NCBI RefSeq assembly: GCF_964275005.1
Contig: NC_092686.1
Location: 12,087,032 to 12,151,031, forward strand
Direction: 5' to 3'
Length of the DNA stretch: 64,000 nucleotides
From: Diadema setosum
Taxonomy: Eukaryota > Echinodermata > Echinoidea > Diadematoida > Diadematidae
The notes under the pieces were generated by a model. It worked only from the letters and a program-made list of their open reading frames with translations, was not told the DNA's origin and ran no database searches. Shown piece by piece: positions 10,841-23,516 of this stretch (within the stretch, counting starts at the first letter, position 1; the number at the start of each line of letters is the position of its first letter). The position numbers and the translations under genes were made by a program.

Positions 10841-12146
10841 TAGACTATAACAATGTATGTACAGTGTAATTGGTAAGTAAGTCTATGCATTGGACTCTTG
10901 TCACATTGTACTATAAAACACAGATTCACTGCGGCCATATCAGGGTTTACAATACAATATTACATGGACATGTACAGCTGTATATGCACATATATATATA
11001 AAAAAAAAAGAAACTTTGGGACCAGAAAACATTCATTTATTAGAGTCTGTATTTCAGTATTATGAGAGAGCCCAGTGTAAAATATGGAATTACACTCCAA
11101 GGATCATAAACATACATAACATGTTTGCACATAAGTGTTTTTGAAATTCTGTCAATAATACAGGTTTCTATGTGCCATTACAATAGTGTTCAAAATGTGT
11201 AAAGTATAATATGTTATGTTTAAATGTAAATACAAAGCAACTGTGAATAAAGTCCAGAAAAAACATGCTCTGGTACATGTGATCTGTTTTGTCATGCGTT
11301 CCCCTGAAAGAGAGACATTCAAGAGAAGAGAAAAGGTTAATGATGGTACCTAAAGTGGGTCATCATACAGCACATTATGATTTATGATACATTTATTCAT
11401 ACCAACTGTAGTCAAGCATGTGATAAGCAGCCAAATTTTCACTTTTTAAAATCTCTCCATAATTAACCTGTTGAGGATGAGTCTCGAGTATTTATACTCG
11501 GGCAAGTGTCTATGGGAAATAAGTGTAGCAAAATCAAACTGTCCTCCACGGGTTAATGTCTGCAAAAGGAAAATTGTTTGCATAATGCAGTTGGTAAAGG
11601 AATTAAAACTAGGAAAATTTCACAAACTCCCACAGACACACACAAAAACCATGCTTATTACATATAACTGGGGGAATTTGATACTCGTAAAACAAACACT
11701 GACAGCTCACACTATTGGTTGCTGCAAGGACACTTCCACGGTCCTGATAATTTCTTTCCATACAAGCCAATTTTATTGTACTTTTAAAACAAAAACTGCA
11801 ATAACAGGTTGAATTTTATTGTACTTTCAAAACAATAACTGCAATAACAGGTTGAATTTTTGCAACTTCAACACAAAGAAATACAAAGCTGATTGAACCT
11901 TATCACTAAAGGGGACTAGCCTACATGACCATAACACTATCCATGAGCCCATGTGTCAAGCTCATCACATCCTTGCCCATATTGTTGGTGTCGTGTATCT
12001 TGAGCACAAGACTCTGATAGTGTAGAGTTCTGTTATGACCATCGTTGGTCCAGCAGCTATACTCTTACGCAAACAAATACACATGCAGGATTTAAATGCT
12101 TTCATAGTTACATTGTAATGTAGGTTATTCATTACTTAACTGAACC
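10841..12146. other. Intergenic sequence, possible convergent 3' ends
   Basis: No coding exon was seen. The interval holds an AATAAA on the plus strand near 11246 and a TTTATT near 11391 that reads AATAAA on the minus strand. They could mark 3' ends of convergent transcripts, but no transcript links them to a gene. A short tandem duplication of 'TTTTATTGTACTTT...AATAACAGGTTGAA' lies at about 11770-11850. Confidence 0.25.
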
Positions 12147-12147
12147 A

Positions 12148-12191
<44 letters not shown>

Positions 12192-12197
12192 TATATA
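12147..12197. repeat. (TA)n microsatellite
   Basis: About 50 bp of alternating AT interrupted by one G (ATGTAT). Confidence 0.95.
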
Positions 12198-12414
12198 CTA
12201 AGAAGAATGTGCACATGAATGTACAATCATCTCCATAACAAATACAGGTACTAAAAATTTGGTAAAATCTCACATTCTGAAAATTAAAGATCAAAAAAAT
12301 ATGGTTTAAAAAAAAATCATAGACATTTTTTCAGAACACATCTATGAAGTTTGAGGAAAATTGGACCAGCTGTTCAAAAGGTTCTGGTGCTGCCATTGCT
12401 GTAAAAGAAGACTA

Positions 12415-12608
12415 CAGTGGACTCACGTTATAACGGAGTCCTCGGGACCGGCAGTTTCCTTTCGTTATATCGAAATTTCATTGTAACCGAACAGATTAAC
12501 AATAAAAATACATAGAGCGGATAATGTTGCAGCCTGAATTTTTACTTCGTTGTAACTGGAATTTCATTACATGTATAACCGTGTTCGGTATAATGGGAGT
12601 GCACTGTA
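12415..12608. mobile_element. Short repeat of the 'GTTATAACGGAGT' family
   Basis: This begins CAGTGGACTCACGTTATAAC and ends ATAATGGGAGTGCACTGTA, so the outer ends (CAGTG...CACTG) are inverted. Related words (TTATAACAAAGTTC, TTTCTTTCGCTGTATCGAAA) occur at 40265-40370, and a partial copy lies near 9694. It has no ORF. Confidence 0.55.
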
Positions 12609-12848
12609 TAACATTTCGCAACGTCTTGCACGGACAATGGTACGATGAAAATCTGAAGAGAATTCAACACATTTTTATTTTCTAACATACTGAAAAAGCA
12701 CTTGACTTACCTCTTTCAGAAAATGGGGGAATCATTAGCATATTATGTCAGCATCAAGAGGGGGATTGTATACTTATCATAAAGATTTAAACTTTGTGGG
12801 ATTATCTTCACATTTCCTTTTTATCGTCCATGTGCGACATCACAAACT

Positions 12849-13037
12849 ACAGTCAACCTGGCTTGAGTCCACCTCACATAAGTTGAATAATTGCCAAAGT
12901 CAAAGGTCTTTTCAAGTCCTCTTTGTCTCTCTATATTCTATTGATTTGAATCCCTCATATGTCAAATTTTCTTTTAAGTCAAAGCTATACCTTCAGTCCA
13001 AATACAATGTATATTCGACTTAGGCAAGGTTGACTGT
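12849..13037. mobile_element. MITE with ACAGTCAACCT inverted ends
   Basis: The left end ACAGTCAACCTGGCTTGAGT and the right end, read on the other strand ACAGTCAACCTTGCCTAAGT, are inverted copies with three mismatches in 20. They bound 189 bp of non-coding DNA. Confidence 0.65.
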
Positions 13038-13892
13038 AAAATGTATTTCAATCTTCTCATCCAGTGATGACGACGCCAAAGATTTAATAATTCATAACTT
13101 TTCAACAGATAGTCCGATTTTCCTAAAACTTCACTGATGTGATCTACTAATATTACCACATTCACTCAACCCATGAATATATATTTGGGTTTCATTCCCT
13201 TTAAATACTTTGCAGTTTCAGCAATGACATCATTCTATGTAGAGTCCCACACATGCATGTTTATACTAAAGCATACATTATGTTCATGCAATGCATTTTG
13301 TGCGTGACTTATTAAATCTAACAAAATATCAGCTACAAAAAGCAAAATGGGCGAGTCTCAGCCTTCCTATGTGTAGAGTTCCCCCTGTACTAATATTCAA
13401 AGAAAATTTCAGTACTGTTTTTTGCTTCATTACATCTTTTGATCTTGAATAAATTTTGCTAACACATACATGTCATGCCTTCCCCTGAGATTATTTTGAG
13501 ATCAAAGATCATATATTTCATATTGTTGGGGAGGGGATGTTAGTTTCACAGTATTATTTAGGGGAGGGAAGCATTAGTTTCATAAACCTTCACATGTGTT
13601 TTTATGTTTGAGTTTTCTTTGGTTCATCATTAATTATGCACGAAAACTGATCTGTAGCTCTTTCAACAAGATTGAAATTCCTATACGACAATTTGTATTT
13701 ATTTATGTACTGGAAAATCAAAATGTATATAATGCAGTCTAGACTTTGACAGTAAAGATATAAATTATTTAAAAAAAAAAACAAACAAAGTGGCAGCAAA
13801 CAATTTACTATCTTAAGGGACATTCTGCACATTCATGTGTACAACTGTATTAATGTGCCTCTCATGTATACATCAGTCAGCCCTGCATAAGC

Positions 13893-14028
13893 AGGGGCAG
13901 ATCCAGGAATCATGCAAAGGGGGGCCTTTATAAAACTAAAGGGGGGCATGCACCCCCATTTTTCTTTTTATTTCTTTTGTTTTAACAAAAAAATAAAGGG
14001 GGTGCGCCCCGTCTGGATCTGATAAGTT
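13893..14028. mobile_element. Short palindromic GGGGG-rich element
   Basis: This starts AGGGGCAGATCCAGGAA and ends CGTCTGGATCTG. The opposed 'AGATCCA' and 'TGGATCT' words and the GGGGGGC/GCCCC blocks make it self-complementary. It is a MITE-like fragment about 136 bp long. Confidence 0.45.
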
Positions 14029-16141
14029 TCACTTGTACAACATGAGGCCATGCACTCATCAAGGTTGGCATTCTAATCAGAATCTTTCCTCCAGTCAAAA
14101 CGGATACCACTGGAGGCACACGCATGCCATACAGTTGGTTTACAGGCATTAAATATATAGCAGCACATAGTTTGAGGTATGGTGCTTGTCAAGTCAATTT
14201 CTGCCAGACACAGCATGCATCGGTCAGAAAACCATGGATTTTCTCTTGTTAGGGAGTTATACAAAAATGTTATAATTGACTTGCTTACATTTTCAGCCAA
14301 ACAAACTCATTTTCTTTCTGTTTGCACACCACAGAAGCCATCAGAAAAAGATGGTGCATTTCTTAGAAAAGCATGCACAATTCCTGCTTCTGTGCTGCAT
14401 ACCCCCCCCCCCCCCCAAGTTATTCTGGTTTTAAAAAAATAGAAAAGAAAATACTGCGTTTACAGTATGATATACATTAAGTAATCACATGTAACCACAA
14501 GACATGAAGAAATTCAAGTTCATGCATTGTCTTTTCCACCTTATCACACACTGTCAATGCAAGCTGACACACCAATTTTTATGGCAAAATAAAATAAAAA
14601 AATTGTCACACAATATCTAGAACACAACTAGGGAAATATACTTTCACCACATGTAACATTAATACTGAGATGAAAAACAAAACAATGAAAAATAATGCCC
14701 AGTACTGTAGCTACCTCACTGGCTCTCAAGAACCCACCTATCACCTCAGTTCAGTCACCATAAAACATCTCACATTTTGCCACAAAATCTTACATCTTGC
14801 CTCTCAGATTTCAAACTTTTAATGATTGCAATCATGTTTGCACCACTGCATGCACTATTGCAGAATGACGCAATGTTGATTTTACCCACAGCACAGATCT
14901 GTATGATCCAGGTATCTTCAAAAGGAAAACAACAGATTAGCAAAACTTGGTTGGATTTGACATGTGGAAATTTGAATACTTGAATGTGACTGCATTATTT
15001 CATATAGCATCCTTTCATCACAACAGGCGGGCAAGTAAAATAGCATATATATATATTTTCTGGCAAAAAACCCCCCAAAACCAACAAAACAAATAATCAT
15101 TATGAATCAAAATCTTAAAATAGGAAATGTTTTACTGGTTACTCACAACAACATAAATATTACCCAGTAAGTCAATTGTATGTTACACTGTTCCTTTTAC
15201 AAACGTTTTTAATAAACTTGTGCATGACTCGCATAACATTTTCTCATCAGCATTTACTGAGCATTAACATTCTACAAATTCATGACTAAGCCCCCCCCCC
15301 CCCCCCCCCCAATAATAACAAAATGATTTACAGTTTCTGCAAATTTTGGTTGAATGCAAAATTATTCATACATTGTATTCCCAGTGGATCCTGTGCAGGC
15401 CTTCATACCACACTGGTACACAAAAGAACTGACCCTCAGCAACAAATAAGTACACGGAATACCCTTATTTCAACACAAACTGAGGAAGCAATGCATTTCT
15501 TTCTCTTTTTTTTTTTTTTTTTTGTTAGCACTATTCATTAATTTCCACCAATATTGGTATGACCTGTATATAGAAAATGTTTCACAAGATAAACATGACG
15601 CACCAATCTCTTCTGATATAATAAATTGAAAATGAATTTCTCAGATTAATGCAATCTTTCCTCTCAAGGCTAGTGGCAGACACTGTGTGCATTCAAGGAA
15701 AATTCAAATGACAAAACTTCCCGTCTGGCATAGACTGTTCTAGCTGTCTCTCTTTGACAAATGCTTGCTTTCTTTGTGCTATTAAAATCTTGACAAATGT
15801 TTTCATTAAACTTGGAAATGTTACATTCAAGTCAAAATCATTGGGAGGACTTTGAAAATATTACTTTCTTTATATTGGAAAAAGAGAGGAAATATCAAAA
15901 GTAGCAGGTTCATTTGCATGAATGCAGTGTAACAGAGGAGCAGCTCATTGTAAAGTTTACTTTTCATGAAAAGTTGAAGGGAGTCTTTCTCACCCCTGTG
16001 ATATTTTCACTTGGTATGAGCCACATATCACAAAAGACTTTCCATGCCGGACAAGGTGATATGTGTATGCACGCTGTTACTACACTCCCGACATACACAT
16101 ATTTTCCCTAACCTTGGACTTGTAACACAGTATCACATATA
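14029..16141. other. Intergenic sequence with homopolymer tracts
   Basis: No gene was recognised. It contains poly-C runs near 14402-14416 and 15292-15310 and a poly-T run near 15508. Open frames are short and lack splice or family support. Confidence 0.35.
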
Positions 16142-16820
16142 TGTGACCCGCTACAACAAAAGGATCCTAAAGTCGCTGATGGCTGAGCCGAGAAAAATCG
16201 AGTTTGAAGTCACATCATCAAAATTGGTCAAAACAATCGGATTTCTGTTTTTGGCATGATTTTGTAGTCTAATGTTTTGTCTATCATCTGCCGAAATTTC
16301 GAAGCTAAGTGATCAAAGGAAAGGCAAGAAATTAGTGTTTTTCTGGGCTATGATTTTGCGACTTTCAACGTAACAGAAACGTGTCCGAAGACTTGGATTT
16401 AGCGCCGCAACTAGACTCCGCCCCTAGCAACGAGGGAGTGATCTTATTGGTCCTGATTACTGATTGGTCCTTATTGGCATCCTGATTACTGATTGGTCAT
16501 GTGTAGACCGCTGGCGCTAAGCTTGAATGAACATCGCGGTGGTCGCTAGGAGCATACCTTCTATCGTCAAGCGGTGAAAACTGTCTCGCCTCCCCTTGAT
16601 CATGTTAGCGTTGGAAGGAAAACTTTCAAGGCGTTTTTCTCGAAACTCTGATTTCCGCAACCACTTGACATGCGCTAATAAAATCATCGATATCTCCGCA
16701 ACCGAGTATTTTTACGAGTTGTGTTATATATAAAGTAGAAGAGTAAGGAAATAATGTTATGTCATTTTCAGAAGATTGTCCTCCCCCGACTTTCGGATCC
16801 TTTTGTTGTAGCGGGTCACA
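16142..16820. mobile_element. 679-bp TIR element (TGTGACCCGCTACAAC ends)
   Basis: The termini are inverted copies of about 34 bp: left TGTGACCCGCTACAACAAAA... and right ...TTTTGTTGTAGCGGGTCACA, with one mismatch near the inner end. The flanks show TA on each side, consistent with a TA target duplication as in Tc1/mariner-type elements. No transposase ORF is present, so it is non-autonomous. It lies downstream of the 3' end of the minus-strand TEX264 gene. Confidence 0.8.
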
Positions 16821-16913
16821 TATTATACACGAACATGGAAAACATATCTTGTGACAATTCAGTAGACTCATAACTCTGTATGGTCACTGCAAAGTAGGTT
16901 TGGAGAGATCAAT

Positions 16914-17164
16914 TACTGTAAACATCAATATTTCCGTGCGATTATTTTTTTTTACTTATTTTTTTTTTTTTTGTTCTTTGCGCTGAGCGGCTCAACAACA
17001 TAATCGCAGGTTCTTGAATTTACACTGTGCAATTGTCAACCCCTTCAAAACGTGCAGATGAAATTGTGAAGATATTTTCGGGGGTTTTAGAATTCACGCT
17101 AGCCAGAAGTAGTGCAAAATATGCAAAAATTAAAATACCGCAAAAATGTCTGCATTTACAGTAC
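16914..17164. mobile_element. MITE-like element with TACTGTAAA ends
   Basis: The left TACTGTAAACATCAATATTT and right inverted TACTGTAAATGCAGACATTT frame about 250 bp. The 9-bp outer ends match the style of the element at 3072-3316 (TACTGTA). It has no real ORF. Confidence 0.55.
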
Positions 17165-17690
17165 TTAGTATCTCCTTTCAGACAACACCTTTGTGAAGAC
17201 ATTGAGTTATCTATCAAAACAGCGAGGAATTCTGCTGCTAATGATATGGACATTTCCAGCACGTAGCATCTCTGTCAGATGGAATCTCTGTCAGATTGTG
17301 TTGTTACTTTCATGCCAGCCACAAAGAAGATTTGTCACTTCGTTGTTGAGAAGGTATGGTTAAAATGATCGCATTACAATCGTACCAATTTGGCATAAAG
17401 TGTGGGATTTGCAACAATTCATAAAGATTCACCAGAATCTTGGTGATCTGGAACTAAAATACTTAGTAGTTGTGTTTTATCTCATGGTCATATTTCATGT
17501 TCTATGTCTTCTAAACTTAATGGGAGGTACAATCAATGTGTTGGTCATACAACTGGATAGGCATGTGTTAACAACTTTATCCTACTTTGCACTGCCTTAT
17601 TTGGCCTCCTCCTTTTGGCTGTTGCCACTGATCAGTCATGAATCCACAAGAACTGGTGGGAATGAAATTCTACTGTTCAGCCACGTCACG

Positions 17691-20600
17691 TCACATTTGC
17701 AGCGATTCCCCCTCCAACTCCCCCTGCATACTAAGTTCCTCGAATGAGCTCTCGCTGCCGCTGCTGCCCTCGCTACCGGAGGAACTCACTGTGGTGTCCT
17801 GTAACATAGATTCCTCATTGCCTGTGATGTCGCCCTCGTGTGTCTGGTCGGATGGCGAGGGTGTCTCATCCTTTGCCTTCTTTGCCTCTTCCACATAAAA
17901 GTCTTCTTGCTTGGACAAGGGGAGCATGTACTGGATCTCATCCCCCGAGTAGATTTCTATAGCTGGATGAGCGCAGAGCTTTCTTTCCTGTCATCGGGGG
18001 GAAAAAAGGACAACACAATAGGTAGGCCTACAGGGGACAACAATAGCACACTGAAAAGTTGGCAGGGGTAGGGATCAACTAAACTTTGGAATTAAGCTTT
18101 TTCTTTCTAATCACTTCACATTTCCTTAATATCAAACTCTTGACTATACATTTAGTTTTCACACAGGAAAAAAAGAAGGTTCAAGCTGTAATTTGACATC
18201 TAGACCATTACTGTCATTATAATTTGCTGTGGTTTTATACATTGTTTCTTGCAATAATATTTACAAGACTGATTACCATTTTCATGAAATCAACTTGCCA
18301 AACTATTACTTCCCATATAATTTCTGCCATTCATCATTTCTATTGTAAGGAACTTACTGAAGTTTGTTTTTTAACAAAGTAATGCCTATCCCTTATTGAG
18401 TCACTGTGGTGCTCAAGTATGAGTTAAAGCAATTATGAAATGGTTTTGCACATGCATCCCATCTATGTGAAAGTGAAAGGATATTCTATCCACAGTTTTA
18501 CCTCTATGTACTCTCCAAGCTTGGGCCACACTTTGGACGTCGCAATGTAAATGGAAAGTGCCCATATGTAGGGAAACGATGTGGTGACTGCATGGTCCAC
18601 TGCCGGGAAACTTGCAACCTTGTAGTTCTTCGCAAGAAGCTTGGCCTCAGATTCTTTGTCAACCTCAGAGTCGCCTTCGGCAAGAATGGCACCTACTATG
18701 TAGCGTAGTTCAGCTGATGCCACCTAAAAGGACAATGTAAAAAGAACTTTCATTTCATCTCTGTGCTGTGCTTTGCAACATGGAATTCTTCTTAAAACTT
18801 GAAAATCTTCCGCTGAACTCTACCCTTGTGAGCGATATTTAGAAACTTGAAAAGGGAAAAAGTTTGTACCGCAGTTACACTGTATGGGTACTCAAACTCG
18901 GCCTAGATTGTAGCGGGTAGCCTTGGCCACTTGTAATGAGAGCAGTAGTGGCCAAGTTTACCTGTTAGGCCGAGTTCACCCATAAGATATGATAAATACG
19001 GTACTGTTTCAGACAATTTTTTTTTTTTTTTTTAAATCATCAAACAACCTACACATTGTACTTTTCCATAGTATGCAAGTAGGTGTCTAGACCATCATGA
19101 TTAATTCATTGACTGCAATCTTACCAGTCTTTCTTCAAATTTCACAGATGGACTTCGCAGCTTTCAGTATTTCATAATTTTTTTTTTTCTCTTGGGAACT
19201 GGGCACATTGCTACTAACCAGTAGCAGTACGTGTATGCTCGATCGTAAAATGCTACAAAATTATTGCTGTCCTGTCGGGCCTAGAATATCTAACGATCGT
19301 TAGTAGTAGGTTAGCCTGACCAGACGCTGTTAATACGCTGCACGACAGCGACTGGGCTGTGTATGGTTAGTAGTAGGTAAATAGTAGATGGGCAATTCCG
19401 CAGTTAGGTGGACATGACATGGATAAAAGAAATGTGCCTCTTTATCTTACCCTTTGATCTAGGTATCAACTAATGCCATGGATGTTCACCAATCATTAGG
19501 GTCTTTCAAATTCAGTAGATTTTATTTTTCGTATTTATTGATTTTGCGAGATCTAAAACCATCATTTAAAATGTACATGTGGGACTGGGGACGCTGAAAT
19601 TCACTTAAATGCAAATTACAGTGGGTTCCTTTGAAATTTTTTCCTCAAAGTTTTGCTAAAGGGTAAAAGATGAATACAGCTGTACATTTACATACTCCAG
19701 AAGTCATGTGACATTTTGTCAATTACAAAAGGGTGAAATGACCTGCGGAATTACTCCGGACAAATGTAACGACCGTAACGTTACTAACCATGCTTTTGGG
19801 GGTCTAGCTAAAAAAAAATTATCAGTCGAACTGCTAAAAAAAATTGCATGAACATATGTCATGATGCAATAATTGAAATTAATGCAACACTTTGTTTGAA
19901 GTAACTTGAATTTTCGCACACTTTTTGTTACAAGACATTGATTTTTTTGTCATGTCCTTTTTTCATAACGTTACTAACCAGCCCTTTAAGTTGCTATATT
20001 TCTTGGATTGTGTTCATTCTTTTCTGTATCATAAACCTGGGAAGGATGAACATATTTTTGACATAATTTTGACTTGAAATAAATAAATGGTAATTTAGTG
20101 GTAAAAACAAATATATAGATTTGTTCAAATGTAACGTTAGTCTACTAACCGCGGAATTGCCCAGATGGTCAATTCACATAGACTACACAGTTTTTTGCGA
20201 AATTCAAACATCTTTGAATAGGCCTAGGTCTAGAACCCTTGGCTCTATATCAAGCAAAGTGAGTGCAATTAAAATTGAAGCTCTTTACTTTTTCTTTACT
20301 TTTTATGTAATTTTACTTGACCTTTCTCCTATTTCTCTCCCTCTCTTTTCTTGCGACTTTTCGATTCTCCATATCATCGATTTGGAATCTTAGGGACAGT
20401 ATTACTTGAACTGTGTACGGGTGTATGAATAAGAAACTCTCCTATCATGATTGCCATAAATTATGCTTATTATCCACTAACGTTAGAGCTAAAGTTACCT
20501 TCCTGGGATCATCATAGTAAATTCCAATGGTGCGGACGTTCGGCGCTAAACAGACGATTTCAGTGAATACAGCACCACACTCGCTGTACGGTCCCTTTGC

Positions 20601-20750
20601 GTATTTATAAGCGACCCGCACATTTCCAATGGGTGGTTTGCCCGATTTCACCTCCACTTTCTCGAATAAACCTGTGTAGACGACAAGTAGAGCCACCGTC
20701 AAAATGAGCGCAACTAAAAGACCAATTATTCCTAATACAAGTGGATCCAT
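17691..20750 (-). CDS. TEX264: TEX264 orthologue: ER-phagy receptor with LIR tail, three exons
   Basis: Exons 20499-20750, 18502-18723 and 17691-17987 join in phase 0 to 256 aa. Residues ~3-27 form one hydrophobic anchor ('LVLGIIGLLVALILTVAL'), followed by 'YTGLF' and the conserved 'PPIGNVRVAYKYAKGPY' and 'RTIGIYYDD'. This is the GyrI-like domain, which runs to 'ERKLCAHPAIEIY' and 'QEDFYVEE'. The last ~55 residues are acidic and Ser-rich and contain 'SESSFEELSM', matching the FEEL LC3-interacting region of human TEX264 ('GSSFEELDL'). In mammals TEX264 is an ER-membrane autophagy receptor and also helps p97 and SPRTN clear TOP1 adducts. The start is the ATG at 20748-20750; the upstream codons lack another ATG. 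It is somewhat shorter than human (~313 aa). Intron 1 carries a TIR element. Confidence 0.93.
18884..18990. repeat. Palindromic short repeat in TEX264 intron 1
   Basis: TATGGGTACTCAAACTCGGC... at the left and GGCCGAGTTCACCCATA at the right are inverted. An inner pair CTTGGCCACT / AGTGGCCAAG extends the stem. It is about 105 bp and could fold as a hairpin in the pre-mRNA of the minus-strand gene. Confidence 0.55.
19389..20163. mobile_element. 775-bp TIR element (TGGGCAATTCCGC ends) in TEX264 intron 1
   Basis: The left end TGGGCAATTCCGCAGTTAG and the right end CTAACCGCGGAATTGCCCA are inverted copies. The interior repeats CGTTACTAACCA-type words and related 'GGAATTACTCCGG'. It has no transposase ORF, so it is a non-autonomous element resident in a host intron. 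Confidence 0.7.
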
Positions 20751-20805
20751 TTTGCAGCACAACTGTTTCGCCTTGGATCTGCGCTTTTCAACTTTTTGAG
20801 GAACT

Positions 20806-20818
20806 TCCTATATAGCGA
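20806..20818 (-). promoter_or_regulatory. Possible TATA box of TEX264
   Basis: On the minus strand GCTATATAGG lies about 60 bp upstream of the ATG at 20750, a fitting distance for a TATA-driven start near 20780. It is a single short motif, so support is weak. Confidence 0.25.
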
Positions 20819-21146
20819 CGCATATCATATCGAACAAAACAGCTGACACTGGCACGCACGACATGATGGGGCGCGATGCACAATAATCAAAACATCAACA
20901 TCCATCGAAGGAGCGACGATGCGGATAACCAGTATACAATGTAGTCCGCATGAAAGAATGCACTATGTCGGATTCCGGTTTCAATTCGGATTGCAATCTG
21001 ATTGTACTGCATGTAATGCATCCACGCTTTGGAGGCTACTATACGAGTTTATGAATCGGAAGTTTGTTTTTTTTTTTTTTTTTTTTTTCTCAGTGTACTT
21101 TTCGAAGATCTTGAAATTAAACTCAATCCCAAATTCATCTGACAGA

Positions 21147-21433
21147 TATTATAATATGTCCGTTCATTCTTGGACAGTTCAGGCAAGTGCCAGTGTTAGC
21201 TGTTATTTTTCTGTTGTTATCTTTGCTGTTGCTTTCGATCTGCCAACTTTTGTTTCGTTTACTCTGAGGGCTATAGGCCTATAGAGTAAACGTATATTAT
21301 AACATGTCCGTTCATTCTTGGACAGTTCAGGCAAGTGCAAGTGTTAGCTTTTATTTTTCTGTTGTTATCTTTGCTGTTGCTTTCGATCTGTCACCTTTTG
21401 TTTCGTTTACTAGAAGGGCTATAGGCCTATAGG
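21147..21433. repeat. Two-copy tandem duplication (~145 bp unit)
   Basis: ATGTCCGTTCATTCTTGGAC...GGGCTATAGGCCTATAG occurs at about 21155-21284 and again at about 21303-21431 with a handful of differences. It is non-coding. Confidence 0.85.
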
Positions 21434-21473
21434 ACCTATACGCCATATATACCTTTACTATCAAATTAAATTG

Positions 21474-22460
21474 TTGAGATGTCATCACTCATATGACTTC
21501 CGGTGAAATAACACCAAGCAAAACTGAGAAAAACTAAGGGAAAATAATTGTGGAAGCCTACATTTCCCACAAACTTAGCTTGGTCACCTTCATGTTGCTC
21601 TCTCTGGTTTTATACACCTATATGCTCGTATGACTGCAGTCATGCATGGCATCTATAAAGTTGCACATTTCCTTACGAAATGTTTTTTTTTTTCGTTGTG
21701 CATGTATGCCTACGCAAAAACACACACAAAAAAAACGCTAAAATGTAGGGTCTATATAGAGCATGTGACCACGATGTATAATAGGCCGATATTGCTTATT
21801 CGATAGAAACATGAAAATAGGCTGTAGTTGCAGTTATTAAACAGTTGGCACACGATCGTGTATCGCTGTGTTTTTCGCAATCTATATACTCGAGTCATAT
21901 AGGCCTAGAGTGACTTGACTCACAAGCTTGAATACTAAATAATAATTATGTAAGAAATTACTTGTTGCATTGGGGAAATAGGTAGCCTATCTTCATATCA
22001 TTTTATGTGGGAAAGTTTTATAGTCTATAATATCAAGACAGTGTTAGAGAAAGTATAGGGCCTAGAGGGAAGGAGAAAAACAGACAGATATATAGAGGCG
22101 GCTAGAACAGGGCGAATCGTTCGGGTGGAACTAACTTATAAACCTGTACTTTGAATTATAAAGTCAAGCACAGGGCATCCCTACTGGTCGTTAGATTCGA
22201 CAGGCAAATATGTATTTTAGCATTTAAGGGATGGTATAATATTGGTTGAGATGAGATATAGGATTCAGCTTTTAGCTTTTCGCAAAATAGTTATAGAAAC
22301 TACTTTAGAGCATTTCAAAGCTTATTTGATGAAAATCGGTTTTGAAATGGCTGAGATGTCCAAAAACAAAAGTTTAAAGCAAAGAAATACATAATAAGTA
22401 AAAGGTGGATCCCACCTTTTATTAGAAATTGCATTGTTTTCGATGTCCCAGCCATCTTTG
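21474..22460. repeat. ~990-bp direct repeat, copy A
   Basis: This runs from TTGAGATGTCATCACTCATA to CCCAGCCATCTTTG. It is almost identical to 23502-24494; by eye the differences are a single base (GTGGAAGCC versus GTGGACGCC), a poly-T length change and an A/C-run length change. It contains no ORF of its own. The ends do not show the TG..CA termini of an LTR, and the sequence between the copies is a LINE fragment. Confidence 0.9.
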
Positions 22461-23516
22461 GGGTTTCTTTTTATAACTCGAATTACTCTTACTGCTAGTA
22501 GGGGTAGAACAAATACCCGTAACAACACAATCTATTATTTCAAGGAAGTAATCGTATGCAATATTTACATCATTTATATCTAATATGTGTGACCAGTCAT
22601 GTGTACTCAGTGCCTCCTTCACCAGATGCAAATTGGTACTACTTAACTTCCACTGATGCATTTCTACAGAAGAGGGATTTTTTACACTTGCCATTTGAGG
22701 CAGTATAGCAAACACCGGAAAATGGTCTGTCATATCAGACACAATTATCCCTGTTTTGGGGGTTGGATTTATGTTTGTAATTATATTATCGATAAGAGTA
22801 TGTGACTGATCAGCAATACGAGTTGGCTTGGTAATTAACGGGAAGAAGGAATAGGATAAGATGGTGTCGATGAATAATTGACAGTAAGGATTTACCTGAG
22901 AGCAGAGTAAGTCAATATTAAAATCTCCAACCAGAATACAATGTTTGTTGTTTACCTCACTGGAAGACAATATATCATTCAGAGCCGTCATAAATTCATC
23001 TTGTTTAGCTTGGGGAGGCCTGTAAACCACTCCAACTAAAATATTTTTGCAGTCAGAAGATTTGATTTCGATGAAGAGTGTTTCAATAAAATCAGTCATA
23101 TGTGTTAAATCATCCTTCCTGACATATTTTAGCTTAGATAGAACATAAAAGCCCACTCCACCACCAGTTCTGTTGGGTCGACTATTGGCTATAAAATCAT
23201 ATTCCTCCATAGAGTATAATGAGGATGGTGTAGAATTGCGAGTCCAAGTCTCAGTCAGAGCAATTACTGAAGGGGAACCTGAAAGTGTATTGAGCAATTG
23301 CTCTAAGGGATCAAAATGTTTATTTAGGCTCCTAATATTGAGATGTAATACAGAAAAATCATTTTGCTTCAGATCTGAAAGTGCATCACCAAACTGTTGA
23401 GCTGTACAGTACATAGACTCAGTACAAGAGACACTTCTATCGTTGTCATCGCAACTGATTTCAAAACTTGGCATACCTGCATTTAGGTCACTCAGAATGG
23501 TTTGAGATGTCATCAC
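22422..23516 (-). mobile_element. Endonuclease-only fragment of a CR1/L2-like LINE
   Basis: An uninterrupted 364-codon frame holds the apurinic-type endonuclease domain of a non-LTR retrotransposon: 'LHLNIRSLNKHFDPLEQLL', 'ALTETW', 'GGGVGFYV', 'VGVVYRPP', 'LVGDFNIDLL' and 'SDMTDHFPVF'. No reverse transcriptase follows, because the frame runs into copy A of the ~990-bp repeat at 22460. Its first ATG lies in copy B. LINEs are usually truncated at the 5' end, so a fragment that keeps the N-terminal endonuclease and lacks the 3' part points to rearrangement rather than simple insertion. The intact frame implies youth. Confidence 0.85.
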
